This document shows, piece after piece, positions 14,244 through 25,445 of a stretch of 64,000 nt of DNA; positions within the stretch are counted from its first letter, which is position 1; every line of letters starts with the position of its first letter. Source of the DNA: Pyxicephalus adspersus (taxonomy: Eukaryota > Chordata > Amphibia > Anura > Pyxicephalidae); contig NC_092861.1 in assembly GCF_032062135.1 (NCBI RefSeq), forward strand, positions 120,001,232 through 120,065,231. Direction: 5' to 3'. The position numbers were made by a program, and so were the translations under genes. The notes under the pieces are model-generated. The model saw only the letters and a program-made list of their open reading frames with translations, searched no databases and had not been told where the DNA came from.

Positions 14244-16109
14244 AATGTCTCTGGGCTGAGTGCCACACTTTCTCAAGTTCTGAAGTTGGGAGAAATGTGA
14301 AAGGTGCGTGTTATATTGTGAGCCATTTTGTGAATACTAACTTGGCTTGACTGTGGAATGAACTCCTGATGTCTTTATTTGGTCTGGGCTTTTCTGATAA
14401 CTTGCTGATAGTTATCCAGCTTAGCTCTAGGATTTCTTTCTCCAGCTGCTTTTTGCTCTGACCATCTGCCGGGTTCCTGATCTTTTGGCCAAAACCCGAC
14501 TAGACCTCTGCCCTATGACTTAGTATTCCACCTTTTTGACTGTTAACTGGCACCAGTGGGGTTATCTCAGGGGCTTCAGTCTGAGAATTACCTTGAAAGT
14601 CAAACCAATTTGCAACACTGGGATGATTCTACGGTGAAGTCTGACCAGCAGGCATTTCTAGAACCCAAGCCTCAGAGACCTTTCTGCTGTCTCATACCGA
14701 CACTAATTATTTACCTGGATCTATATTATTACACAAAAACTAATTTTGGGGCCTGGGGATTAATGTCAGTGCTAATATCTCACACCATATGCAGGAGCAG
14801 AGACTAGGTTTGTATCTAGGGGGCCTTGGCTATTAGAATTGAATTACTACAAGAGTAGAGCTTGTTTATTTAGGAAAGTAAATAGTCAGTTAAAAAAAAA
14901 GGTTTGTTGACTTAGCAAAGCAAATATTAGTAATTAAGGTTAACCTGTTTTTAGTAGCACTGATGCATGAGTATAGTTAAATGCATGAATGCAGATATAT
15001 TGTCTACTGAACTGATGTTAAAGGTGCGTGTCAAATCAAGAATGTATTTCTGCATTTTATTAACTTTACAATTTTAATTTTATTAAAGAAGGATTACAAT
15101 TCCTGTCTGGAGTTAACTTTTTTTACAGGACTCCGAAAGAACAAAAAGTAAAGACAATTTCATAAAATTGGCATCAACAACACCAAAAGGTTTCTAATGC
15201 GTCCTCAGGTAGACAATGCAATAGAAAAGTTTTGGATTGACGTAAACACCTTATAAAAGCCTTTCGCACATGTGTTAAGCATTGTGTCTATGGCTATTTA
15301 TGTTATTTTGTGTTCAATACTTCATTGTTGCTGGGCTTTTAGAATGTCGTAGACCTGATGTATTTGAATGAAAGCCAAATTAACACAATTCTCTGGGTAA
15401 GTTGGTAATTTCAAAATGACTTTCTGACAGTTGAAGTGCCAGTTTATAAAATGTCAGAATACTTGAATGTGAAGTGCCTTTGTAACCACAGCCTCTTCAC
15501 ATAAATAGGCCTATATACGGCAATGTAAAGAGCAATTTTATTATTCTGAAAAGAACAAATCATCTAACAACCAATCACATTTCCCATTTTATAACACCAA
15601 AGAAGTCCAAATGATCCACGATGATTGCTGAGGTGTACACTATGTTTTTTGTCTTGGTAAAGCATTCAGTTTGTCATTAATTCAAATGCAAGAATCAATC
15701 ATTTGGTAAAGTGTATGCAGAGGGTTTTTGTATTGAATAGAATAGGAAAGGGTTTGGAGTTTCTCTGCTGGGGAATCTCAATCTTTTATTTGTCATGGTG
15801 ACATTATATAATAGGATGATTTTACTAGGTATTTTCCATGTATGAGGTTTATCTATTTAAATTCTGCTATGCTGATATTTAGTGTGATGGTGGTTAATGT
15901 CGTAGATTAGGATATATTCCATTCACTTTCTCTGTTCATTTAAATTGTGCCTATAGCTTTATCCTCTGATGATTGCATGTCCCAGACATAAAATGAATAC
16001 TTTGGAACACAACACAATTTAGCAATACATTTGCTTATAAACAATCATATCTTCCTGTGTATGACGAGTCCGAAGTTGCAGTCTCTGACTGCTGTTAAAA
16101 TGGGAATGT

Positions 16110-16260
16110 ACATGCATACATATATAAAGACAGGCAAGTGCATGATGCTGCATAGTTCTGAAGAAGTGGCCAATATCCGTAAAACACGTGGTCTGTAACT
16201 CTGATGTGACGTGGATATTAGAATACCCCAGGCCTTCATTTATCCTTCTTATTTCACCTT
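16110..16260 (+). repeat. dispersed repeat with GAAG...AAAACACGT motif
   Basis: Contains TTCTGAAGAAGTGGCCAATA then CGTAAAACACGTGG. The layout parallels the hammerhead-related repeat at 3540-3660. The conserved CTGATGA is CTGAAGA here and GAAA is TAAAA, so the catalytic core is not intact. Confidence 0.3.
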
Positions 16261-16559
16261 TACATTTTGCCTAGCATAGGTTGGGGTATATAAATGTTTT
16301 GTTGTATATTGTTTTATTTTATACATATATATATATTGTGTTTATATACACTGTATACATAATTGTTTTTCTTTTTGATCTGAGTCCTTCTTTAAAAAAG
16401 GTGTTCACCTGTTTGAATGCCTGAGATTTTTCCATAACCATTTTCTAATATACATGAGAATTGTGATTAGGTTGGCTTCACTGCCTAATACTAATAATAT
16501 TACTCACTAAATATTTTGCATATATAATTTTTTGTTAATTATGGTAAATTATTCATCAC

Positions 16560-16600
16560 AATGAAAGGGATTTGCAATGTATGTATGTATATAAAGAATC
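16560..16600 (+). repeat. short ATGT tetranucleotide run
   Basis: A few tandem ATGT units (ATGTATGTATGTAT) inside intergenic DNA; another similar short run lies at 12710-12730. Confidence 0.6.
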
Positions 16601-16904
16601 TGTTGGCTATGTAATAACTAAATGTTTTTATATAAATTACCTTTACATTAAATTGTTGAGATGTCTAACATACTTTGAAAGAGTTAGGTTATATACCGTA
16701 TAGAATAATTGATCTTCCAAACCTGCACACAGTGTTGGAATGAGCATTTTGACCATGTGCTTTTACCTTGAAAGTTTGGTTTCTGAGGAAGAAAAATAAA
16801 ACGAGAAACATTAAAAGACAAAAAATGAAGGACATTGAAGGAGAAAGGAGAGAAGAGGCAGATTTAAGGAGACAGAATTTTTTTTTTTCTTGTGCACTTC
16901 GACT

Positions 16905-17218
16905 ATGTACATGTCAGATGACTCTCAGCAGATACGAGCTGTCCGGCTCGTCTCAGACGAGAATCTGATGTGTACAGAGGTCGCCCGACATCATTCATGG
17001 ATCCGTCCTGGAGTGTCCATGAACAACAGAAGATGAATGACCACAATAGAAGAGAAGGGAGGGGAGCACAGAGGGGTGCTGCTCGCTCATTCTCCCCCCT
17101 CTCCTCTCCACAGAACAAAACGACACTGCATGTACAGTGTCGTTCATTCATCTTTCAGTCGTTTGTTGCTGAAAACGATTGTGAAAGATCATAATCTAGC
17201 GTGTGTACCCAGCCTAAG
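16905..17218. mobile_element. TGTACAC-type MITE, copy 1
   Basis: Contains GACGAGAATCTGATGTGTAC at left, a purine-rich GAAGGGAGGGGAGCACAG core, CTCCCCTCTCC-type sequence, CAGTGTCGTTCATTCATC, and a right end TAGCGTGTGTACCCAGCC. The same order of blocks occurs at 42248-42545 and 51084-51358, so it is a dispersed non-autonomous DNA element. Superfamily not assigned. Overlapping open frames on both strands are by-products. Confidence 0.75.
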
Positions 17219-18100
17219 TGTTATTGGTTAATTGTTTGTTTCAAATGTATGTTCACCTGTTCTGTAATTTTGTTTCCAGTTTGTCCTGCATCTGTAATCC
17301 TAATATTCCTTCTTGTATGAAAACTGGCCTTGTTGTAATCTGTGACTCCATAGGTGCTCCAAGGGTCCACGGGGATGCACGTCATAGATAACTATACCAT
17401 AAACTTTATGAAAACTTCTACTTTGCAAAACTACAAGATGAAGCCTGGCCTAGCTGCAGGGTTTGCCTGTGAACGCAAATCTTGATTGCAAAATTATTAT
17501 ATTTTAAAAAAGACTTTTAGATACAGCATACAGTAGTTCCATGTTGTATTCATTCTACCATTAAATGTAGACCCTCTACAGTATTTTATAGCACTGTAAT
17601 TTCTCACTCAAAGTTAAAATTGATTTGATGGCAAAAAAGCAGAATCTAAAGTTAAAATTGGGGGATTTCACACATCCCTTTTACTCTTAACAAACCACAA
17701 AAAGGACCTATTTAAAGGGTAATACCCAGAAAGCAGGGCGTGCAATGAGTGTATTGATAGGAGACAAACAGAAAGAAGCTCATTAGTTTGCTTCTATTCT
17801 TTCTCAGTCATAGTGAAAGGGGAAATCCTGTAAATGTTATTCGAGTAGAACTAGCTCAGGTCTCCTACCCTGCCATGATTGTGCTGTGGTGTGGAGTGGC
17901 TGTGTAAAACCCACGACTGGATAAACAGAAATATAAATCCTTTGGCAAGTGAAACAGCTCACGTTTATGAATTTCATCTGTTAAGAGGTAAAATGCGTTG
18001 GAGTCAGTCATTTTTATGAAGTTTATACATTTATAAACTGATACTTTAACCACCCGACCGTTAAACCCGACCTTGGTTCGGGTTAAAAAAAATTACAATT

Positions 18101-18164
18101 ATCGATAAACCCGAACTTTTCTCACTGTATGAAAATACAGTGAGAAAAGTTTGGGTTTATCGAT
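18101..18164. repeat. near-perfect 30-bp hairpin
   Basis: Arm ATCGATAAACCCGAACTTTT continuing CTCACTGTAT, loop GAAA, then the inverse arm ending GTTTATCGAT. One mismatch in 30, which would be a G-U pair in RNA. The same hairpin recurs at 63897-63960. Confidence 0.95.
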
Positions 18165-18317
18165 CACTTACCTGGTCCCGCTGCGATCATCCAGCGTCGT
18201 GTTCCAGCGTCGTCCTCCAGCGTCGGGTGCCTTCTCCGAGAAGAAGAAGCCGGCCGGCTTCTTCTCCGTCCGTAGCGTGTGAGTTTCCCTCGGCGATGAC
18301 GTCGGGGCGTGTGCGAG

Positions 18318-18570
18318 AAATTCAAATTGAAACTCATTCAAACACATTTTGTATTAGATTCAATACAAACTCCTGTATCCAATCCAATACAAAATATTTC
18401 AAAATAAATACAAAGTATGTAATTGGTAAATTCAAACTCTCATTTTGTATTGGATTGGATACAGGAGTTTGTATTCAATCCAATACAAAATGAGAGTTTG
18501 AATTTTGTTCTGATTTTGTATTGGATTGAATACAAAGTCCTCTATCCAATCCAATACAAAATAATAGAAA
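18318..18570. repeat. array of inverted TTTGTATTGGATTG units
   Basis: At least six occurrences of TTTGTATTGGATT or its inverse AATCCAATACAAA, alternating in direction and separated by GATACAGGAGTTTGTATTCA-like spacers, with ATTCAAACTC/GAGTTTGAAT blocks. Internal expansion within the piggyBac-like MITE. Confidence 0.85.
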
Positions 18571-18924
18571 ATATATTTATGTGGTTTTGTCTATAGGTAT
18601 GTGACGGACACTAGGGAGGTGTTTTAGAAAAATATATTATTATACAGTATACCGAATTATCGCATTTTCAGTATTTTTCATTTATTTATGTATTCTTGTT
18701 TAAGCTGATTTTTGTGTTTTTTATTTAATTTTATTAAAAGTAATTTTTTTTTTTTTTTACATGATTGTGTGTTTCAAACATTTTTTATATTCATGATATC
18801 TACTAGAACCCTGTTCAGACATATTTCTGTAAGTTACAAGTCTACAATTTAAAAAAAAAAATTTCATGAAAAACAGTGTAACGCTTTTGGAACAGAAATC
18901 TAGACATCAGTGTAACGCCCAGGT

Positions 18925-19215
18925 GGTTAAACCAGTGGTCGCCAACCTTTTTGGACCGTCAGACAACAAAATTTACCGCGCATGTGCGAGGAGCCCGGTG
19001 TCACTCAAATGGGAAAAAACCTTCCCTTTAGTGATGTCATAATGCCAGAACCTGCCAACTCTCCCATCGCAGGTTTGAACCTGCGATAGGAGAGTGGGTG
19101 GGTTTTGTTCAGAGACACAACCCTTCCCCGAGCCTGCGATGTCTCCAGGAGATGTAGTCCGCGGCTTTGGAAGGTGGGCCCCCCCAAAGCAGCATTGGTG
19201 ACCGCTGCTTTAAAC
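18925..19215. mobile_element. non-autonomous hAT element abutting the piggyBac-like MITE
   Basis: Element 18933-19207 (275 bp). The left end is CAGTGGTCGCCAACC and the right end is TTGGTGACCGCTG, inverse-related as in hAT elements. The flanks are GGTTAAAC and CTTTAAAC, an imperfect (6 of 8) 8-bp duplication. The left duplicate overlaps the terminal TTAA of the neighbouring MITE. The interior is GC-rich with an inverted repeat around 19060-19100 (CTCTCCCATCGCAGGTTTGA and its inverse). Confidence 0.8.
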
Positions 19216-20255
19216 TATAACATTTTTTTATAAAAGGACACAGAGAAAGGGTAAATCATCCAACAGGCATATAGATACACATAAAGACCTATTATCGATT
19301 CCAACTCAATCTAAAAGTAAACAAACTGTTTTGGCTTGAGATAAATGAATATGAAACATAAATATCAATGTAAATTAATGCTGTTCAGGTGAAAACAATG
19401 CCTAACAAATCTTCCCCTAGGACTAAGTTAAATTCTACACTACATGTGCAAGTGGAAATCTCAATGTTGTAGTAAGAACAATTAGGCAGACTTGCTGATT
19501 TAATCAAAACGCCTTCCAGCTATATCATGCAGGTCCACCATTAATCATGCTTACGAGCGGAGCTCAGTGCTTCCCTCCAAGTTTTGCTCCAAGTACTGCA
19601 AAGCAGATGTCATGATAGCCAATAAGTAATAATTTTTCATACGCATTTCACCGTTAGCACATAGCATCCAGAAACTTTAATTTATGGCCATGGAAACATT
19701 TTTTTCCAGACTCATTAACTTTTATAATGCAACAATATTCATTTCTGCATTGAAAGTGCAGCAGAAGCAATTTAGAAGCCACGATTGTTCATCAGTAGTT
19801 TATAATTTAAAAGATGTGGTTTTTAATTTACAACTTTTCAATCGATTCAGGGAGGGTGTGCAGCCTTCTGTTAAAGCAAATGATTTTTTTTACTTGCAAA
19901 TTCAGAAAATGAGATAAATAGCAATATAAATTCATGGCAGATTGTTTATCAAAAGAACAGGGATTTGTTGAAGGCAAACAATAGCTATGGTATGGTAAAA
20001 AGAAGCACAAGTACATTGCCAGAAATTTAGTACTGAGCCTTGATTATAGTTGTTGCACATTATGGAAGTGACCCCAAAAGGCTCCTTTAGTACCATAGTG
20101 TTAAAACCAACAACAGAGACATCTATGCATGCTTGTGCAAATGTTCAAGACAGACCAATAACCATTTACTCTTGAGATCTCTTCACACCTACCCTGGGTG
20201 TTATTGCAAAAAAATTGGGTAAAGCAGCCTACTAAAGCAAGCAATTTAGGACAGT

Positions 20256-20473
20256 GAGCCTGATTTATTAAAGCTCTCCAAGATTGTAGAGGATACAATT
20301 TCATCAGTGAACTGGGTGATCCAGCAAACCTGGAATGGATTAAAGTCATTGGCTTATTGTTAGAAAATGTTTTCAATCCTGGGCCAGATCTATTCCAGAT
20401 TCGCTGGATCACCCATGTTCACTGATGAAAGTGTATCTTCTCCAGCCTTGGAGAACTTCAATTAATTAGGCCC
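20256..20473. mobile_element. palindromic MITE, copy E
   Basis: Ends AGCCTGATTTATTAAAGCTC and AATTAATTAGGCCC. Arms contain GGGTGATCCAGCAAACCTGG and the inverse form. Self-complementary over most of its length. Confidence 0.88.
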
Positions 20474-22268
20474 AGTGTAAGTGTGTGATGATTGGAGCAG
20501 CATAACACTGTGAAAGAAGCAGGTTTATACTTAGCGAACTTGCTTATTGGCCTCTGCTAAAACCTTGGTCTCTTTCAGAGTTCCCAACACCAATACTACA
20601 CCTGGCTTATTGTATTGAATAGCATACCCCTCCAACTTTCTTTTTGTTGTTGTATTGAAAGTGACTAGGGGTCAGCTGGAAAAGCCAAGGAGACCAATGG
20701 GGTGCTTACTATATGAAACACCAGAGAAGTCAAATAGTATTGCAATGGAGCAAAGTTTTAGCACCGTCGTAGCCACCAGACAGGTATGTATAAACCTGCT
20801 TCTTTCACAATCTTGTGCTCCTTTTTCTGTCTTTCCTTAATTTTTAAATGGGCTGCCAACTCCCTCCCCAAAAACATAAGGAACATTACAGAAAAACCTT
20901 TTTCTTTCAATCATAACATAGGACTGCTTCTCATCTGTGTGTTGTGGTGCACAGAAATGCATGTGCAATAAAGTGAGCTTGCAAAGTATGTTAGGGTGGC
21001 ATTAAAATAAATGGCAATGAAACAAAGATGTTATAAAATAACGCATGTTTTAGCCTATTACTACAACACATATGTATGAAGCCAGCCTTTCAGATTCTGC
21101 ATTAATTTTCAGTCCAAATGGAATACACCACACAAATCTTCCTTACTGTTGGTGATGCAGAGGGCTTAAGGATTCCTGAATTAGATGGGATCAATAGTTA
21201 ATTGAACATATTCTACAACAGAGAGTATTCAGCATGACTAATTCACCCATACAGTAATTAGTGCAACAGCTTGTGAATTGATCACAGACCACTGTACTTG
21301 TGATTTGACAGCAAGGACCTAGCCAACTAACATCTCCTATGTGTATTTCACAGAGTGCTAAATTGTGACCATTTGTGTTCTGAATAAATCATTGCAACTT
21401 AGTGAGTGAGTCTGCCACCTTTGTAAAGTCCAACAAATCTGTAGTTTTGGTGAACCTGACTTTCTCTGATGACTATACTATTGTATACCGAGTACATGCA
21501 CAGATGTCACATATCCGATTACACACAAAATGTGGAAACTGAGCTGCTGCTTCAGGTCTCTTAACAGAGTTACAAATATGAAAAATTTGGGAAGGCCTAT
21601 GTCAAATATTTAGTTGCTGATGGTTAGGTATGTGCAAAGCCATACATAACATTATGTTACTCTACTTCAAATTATCTCCATAATAAATTAAGCTTTAAAA
21701 ACATAAGTCCTTGAAGGAAATTTACAGGTAAGGAGCTAGCAAAACTTGGATTGCCTTCAAATATCCTTATTCACGGGGTATGGGAAAGTAGGTAGGTTTT
21801 ATAACACAATGGAGCATGATTGCTTATCATGAGCTCTAGACACTAAGTCAGCTTTTTTTGTGTGAAATATTTCTAAGTTTTTTCGTGTGAAATATTTGCT
21901 CTAAATATGCAAATGTAATGTTCTAGATGTTCAGTGCTCACAAGCAATTTCAATGTTTTAGTTATAGATGTGATTCAACAGTTTACGTACCATGTGTGTT
22001 CCACTGTCAACTATAGTAACTTACTAAAAGTAAAATCTGAGAAAATAAAAAAAGATTTGTACTCAATATGCATTATAACAAAAATTATACAAGAGATGTC
22101 ACATACAAATGAACAAGCTCCTTTTATTTCTGACAATCCTTGGACAAATGAACTCTACTTATTAAGCACTTTACACTTTTGCACACTATTGTACATATAA
22201 AGAAAATGTTATGTGCCTTCCAGTCCTTCAATATTTAGTACAGATATGGAGCGCTTTATAGTGGCAAC

Positions 22269-22274
22269 TTTATT
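22269..22274 (-). terminator. mrps5: candidate mrps5 polyadenylation signal
   Basis: AATAAA on the - strand, 127 nt downstream of the mrps5 stop codon. It is a plausible short 3' UTR end; other AATAAA motifs occur further downstream on this strand, so use is not certain. Confidence 0.5.
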
Positions 22275-22400
22275 GTAATGTGTCCTTTTGAAATGTGAGC
22301 CACACATGAAAGAAACAGCTCAAGATAATGACACAAATGAAGAACGAGGTGACAGCTGCTCCATGGCCATTCTCCTTACAGACCGACATATTTCAGATCT

Positions 22401-22625
22401 TCAATGACCTCCCCTTTTAACAGTAGACCAAACAGAGGGTTTTATTCCCTGGGTCACTTTAACATCATCCCAGTCTAGTGGGATATCAAGTAGATTCTCT
22501 TCAGGTTCAGGAATTGTTGAAAGGGGTCCCTGAGGTGAGGAAACAATTTTAGGGAAGGGACCACGTTCTTCTCTAAACTCCACAACATGAAGGCCTTTCC
22601 TGTTCGCCAGTTCTTGATGGGTTTC
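22401..22625 (-). CDS. mrps5: mrps5 terminal exon with stop
   Basis: 74 codons plus TGA, phase 0, starting [20 protein letters not shown]. It encodes the end of the S5 C-terminal domain and the mitochondria-specific tail, including SSPQGPL, a D/E-rich stretch ([18 protein letters not shown]) and the ending [11 protein letters not shown]. Human MRPS5 has the same architecture ([22 protein letters not shown]). The acceptor is TTAACAG just before 22625. Confidence 0.96.
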   Translation of the reverse strand, partial: ETHQELANRKGLHVVEFREERGPFPKIVSSPQGPLSTIPEPEENLLDIPLDWDDVKVTQGIKPSVWSTVKRGGH

Positions 22626-25308
22626 CTGTTTAACAAAACAAATGACTGTTTAGACTGTTTAATAGTAAAAATCTTACTGTTTTGAAAATCAAAGTGCCTG
22701 AAAGGAAATTGTCCATATCAAGAGCAACAAATATTATAAAATGAACACAAACAGCCGGTAAATGTGGAACTAGGAAGAATTTATTTAACTTGCTTGCTTG
22801 GTGGTATGAACTTCCTGCTGTGAAGCATATAGATGATATAGGATCTTGTAATAAGGCAAAAAAGGAGTACAGTTGTGATCATAATAATAGCGATGTGTTT
22901 AAAAAAGCGAATAAAGCTCCAAATCTTTATAATAGCTTTTATTTCCATACACACGAATGCACTGGGAACACTGCACATTCGATTTCAAATCAAAACGTGA
23001 AGAAAAATGATCAACTTTGTGTTATTCCTTTACAGAAAGTTAAGAAAAGGGAATAAAAGGCTCTTCAATAAAATATCAGTGTCTACATTCTTCTTTACAA
23101 ACTCAAATATTTACTGTATAAACTGAAAATGTTTCAAGGTTTTGCTTTCCTTTCAATCGTTGAATGATTATATAGTTGTATAATCACGGTTTCTGAGAAC
23201 TTCTGCACATCTGTGTTGCATGTATTCAACCAACTTCTGGCACCTGCAAACAGGTAATCCAGACCAGGATGATTGGACAGCATTCTAAAATACTTCTGCA
23301 TTTATTGGTTTTTCCTCAGAAGCAGCATTTGGGATTACTGCACAAATTTTCTGTTGAATAGAAGGCCACAGATTGGGCTGGCCACACCATAACTACAAAC
23401 TTGTTGGTCTGGAAGCAATATGATGCCTCTTGCCAATAACCTGGCTTTGCAAAGGCATCTTCTAATTTAACAGTACTGATCATTGGCTGAATCTGCTAAT
23501 TTGGCTTTTCTTCTATGTATTTATATGGTAGTTTTCCATTTTCTTCAAATTCTTTTAGGGGTTTGCTTGCTAATTTAAAGCATTTCAGATATTTTAGCTT
23601 AGCAGCCTATCATTTTCTGCACTTCTTATATATGTTTTACCCACTCCAATCAATGTTTTATTTATAATATGCTGTTTTTCTGAACAATATCTGGAATGAC
23701 CCATTTTACTCAGATTTTCGGACAACTGCACTATAACCAGCATGTACATTTGCTGCCTTCCTTAAATAAGGGCCATAGTTGACACTGTTTTGTTGCAGAA
23801 AGAGTGACCTCACTAAACTGAACTCAACACTGCTATTATTTTGAACAAGCAAATACATTGTGTTTTCAAAAAACGATTCAATTACACAAAATCTGCAGCA
23901 TGCATGACTGCTGTATCTCTTGGTTTTCTAATATACCTACTACTAAATGATTAGCCATGTAGAAATATAACTTCCACCAAAAACAGTGATTGATCAGGTT
24001 ATTGATGCTGGACTGCTATTATTTTGAACACAACTGTACAAGGGTGAAAAGTGAACTGCGTTAATGTGATTATGTCACATGATGTGATATGATACTGTAC
24101 TGGTTTATGGTGGTGAGGCTTGAGGTTAGTTTAAAACGAATCATGTTTTTTTTTTTTTTTTAGGAACTCTACTGTGTATGCTTGTCTTTGCCATTAGTTA
24201 TGCACTATCCACAAATACTAAAGCATTAGTGTTGTTAGCATCGTGCACACATAATTGTGGACTTCATTTGGCTTCCTCTTTCCCAAAACTACTTTAAATT
24301 CTATTTTATTAAATTTAAGCTGTAGTAGTTGGCTTTTGTCCCAGCCAGTCCTCAAATGCAGCAGAAAATGTAGGGACCTTAAAGCTACTATTCAACTATG
24401 ATGTGGTATTTGACACAGACCAGGGGGGTCTGGGAGAACTTCCCTCACTTTTCCACTTGTCTCACTATGTTTTTGAGATCAGCGAGTACATTTTTGGGAG
24501 GTAGAGGGGAAATTTGTGCTGATGGTGAGATACAGTTTTATTTTAAAGTACATGTTTATTTTCATACATTTACATGTTTTGGTATGTGTACTGAATGGAA
24601 TTCGGGCTTGGGAGCAGATTTAACTTGAATTCCATTCCTGTGTCTTACGTGCTTCTGTCCGTTACATTTTGCTACTCTACGACTTCTGCACTTGTGTATT
24701 ATGTTCTCCTGACCTAATAGACTTTGTGTGTTACATTTTCCCTGTCCCCAATACACTTTGTGTGTTACATACTTCTGACCCCTGAATTTAGTGTGCTACT
24801 TATACCAGTCCCAATCACAACAGAGCTATAATATGACTTGCATTACAAACTACAGACCCCTGCACTTTGTGCATTATGTACTTTTACCTCTACAGGTTGT
24901 CTATCATTTATTTCTGACCCTTGTGTCATACGCCTAACCCGGTGCTTTGCACATTAGGTACTCCTAAACACTGCAATCTCTCTGCATTACATGTTCCTGT
25001 ATTGTGTGCGTTATACCTAAACTCTGTGTGTTAAACACTCTGGACCCCTGCTTGCTGTGTTTTAACATTCATGACCACTATATTTTGTGTCTTACACAAA
25101 TCTGACAGCTGCGCTATATAACTTTAATAGTTCTGGCTGCAAAATTGTCACTTTGGCAAAAAGAAATGGTGTCTACATCCATGGCTGAAAACAAACACTA
25201 TGCTTTTCAGAATTTTGAGGAAGTGCCTTGTATGTTTTAGGACTACATAGTTTAATATAATGATTATTATTTTATTCACGTCCAGATTTGTACTTTATAA
25301 TGACATAC
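22626..25308 (-). other. mrps5: mrps5 intron with a degenerate tandem repeat
   Basis: 2.7 kb GT-AG intron. The notable content is the tandem repeat at 24630-25115. The rest (22626-24630) shows nothing identifiable; short frames at 22790-23056 and 24398-24628 have no domain. Confidence 0.8.
24630..25115. repeat. degenerate minisatellite, unit about 34-40 bp
   Basis: Repeated themes CTTTGTGTGTTACAT and CTTCTGACCCCTG recur through the region. Two clear units start at 24722 and 24756 (34 bp apart); later variants are CTTTGTGCATTATGTAC (24865) and CTTTGCACATTAGGTAC (24943). The copies have diverged strongly, so the array looks old. Confidence 0.75.
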
Positions 25309-25445
25309 CTGCTGGGTCAAACCCTTGAAAAGTGCCCTTGTAAGGTTATGCAGATTGTGAGAACCTGACACCTTGGCATACATGTCCTTGATGCCAATCA
25401 GTTTACAGATGGTGATGATTGCTCTATGGCAATGGAGACCATAAC
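25309..25445 (-). CDS. mrps5: mrps5 exon, S5 C-terminal domain core
   Basis: 45 whole codons after a split Gly codon (two bases at 25445-25444). It begins [20 protein letters not shown] and ends [10 protein letters not shown]. The segment [24 protein letters not shown] is nearly identical to human MRPS5 and is the conserved S5 C-terminal fold. By counting back from the human C-terminus, the Val in YAKVSG corresponds to human Val336, a position used in ribosomal-ambiguity mutants; it is Val here (codon 25371-25369). The acceptor is TTTTCTTAG; the donor is GTATGT. Confidence 0.96.

Larger units (their letters stand above)
18046..18930. mobile_element. piggyBac-like MITE, copy A, with hairpin and internal inverted repeats
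   Basis: Bounded by TTAA at both ends: TTAACCACCCGACCG at left, CGCCCAGGTGGTTAA at right. The CCACC/GGTGG ends next to TTAA fit piggyBac-type insertion. Near the left end is a 64-nt hairpin (18101-18164, 30-bp arms, GAAA loop). A GC-rich portion (18175-18310) is followed by an array of inverted TTTGTATTGGATTG units (18318-18570). No transposase. Two related copies are at 38746-39111 and 63842-64000. Confidence 0.8.
7412..22400. other. mal-mrps5 intergenic region
   Basis: About 15 kb between the two stop codons. It contains no supported gene. It holds five copies of a palindromic MITE, two hAT elements, a piggyBac-like MITE, a TGTACAC-type MITE and a possible L1 remnant, each listed separately. 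The stretches 12541-13990, 14830-16100, 17230-18040 and 20480-22260 show nothing I can identify. Confidence 0.75.

Noticed and set aside
14250..14830. Slightly GC-richer stretch with an 83-codon frame after MITE copy D
   Set aside because: It may be part of an amphibian dispersed repeat, but no end, motif or domain could be defined.
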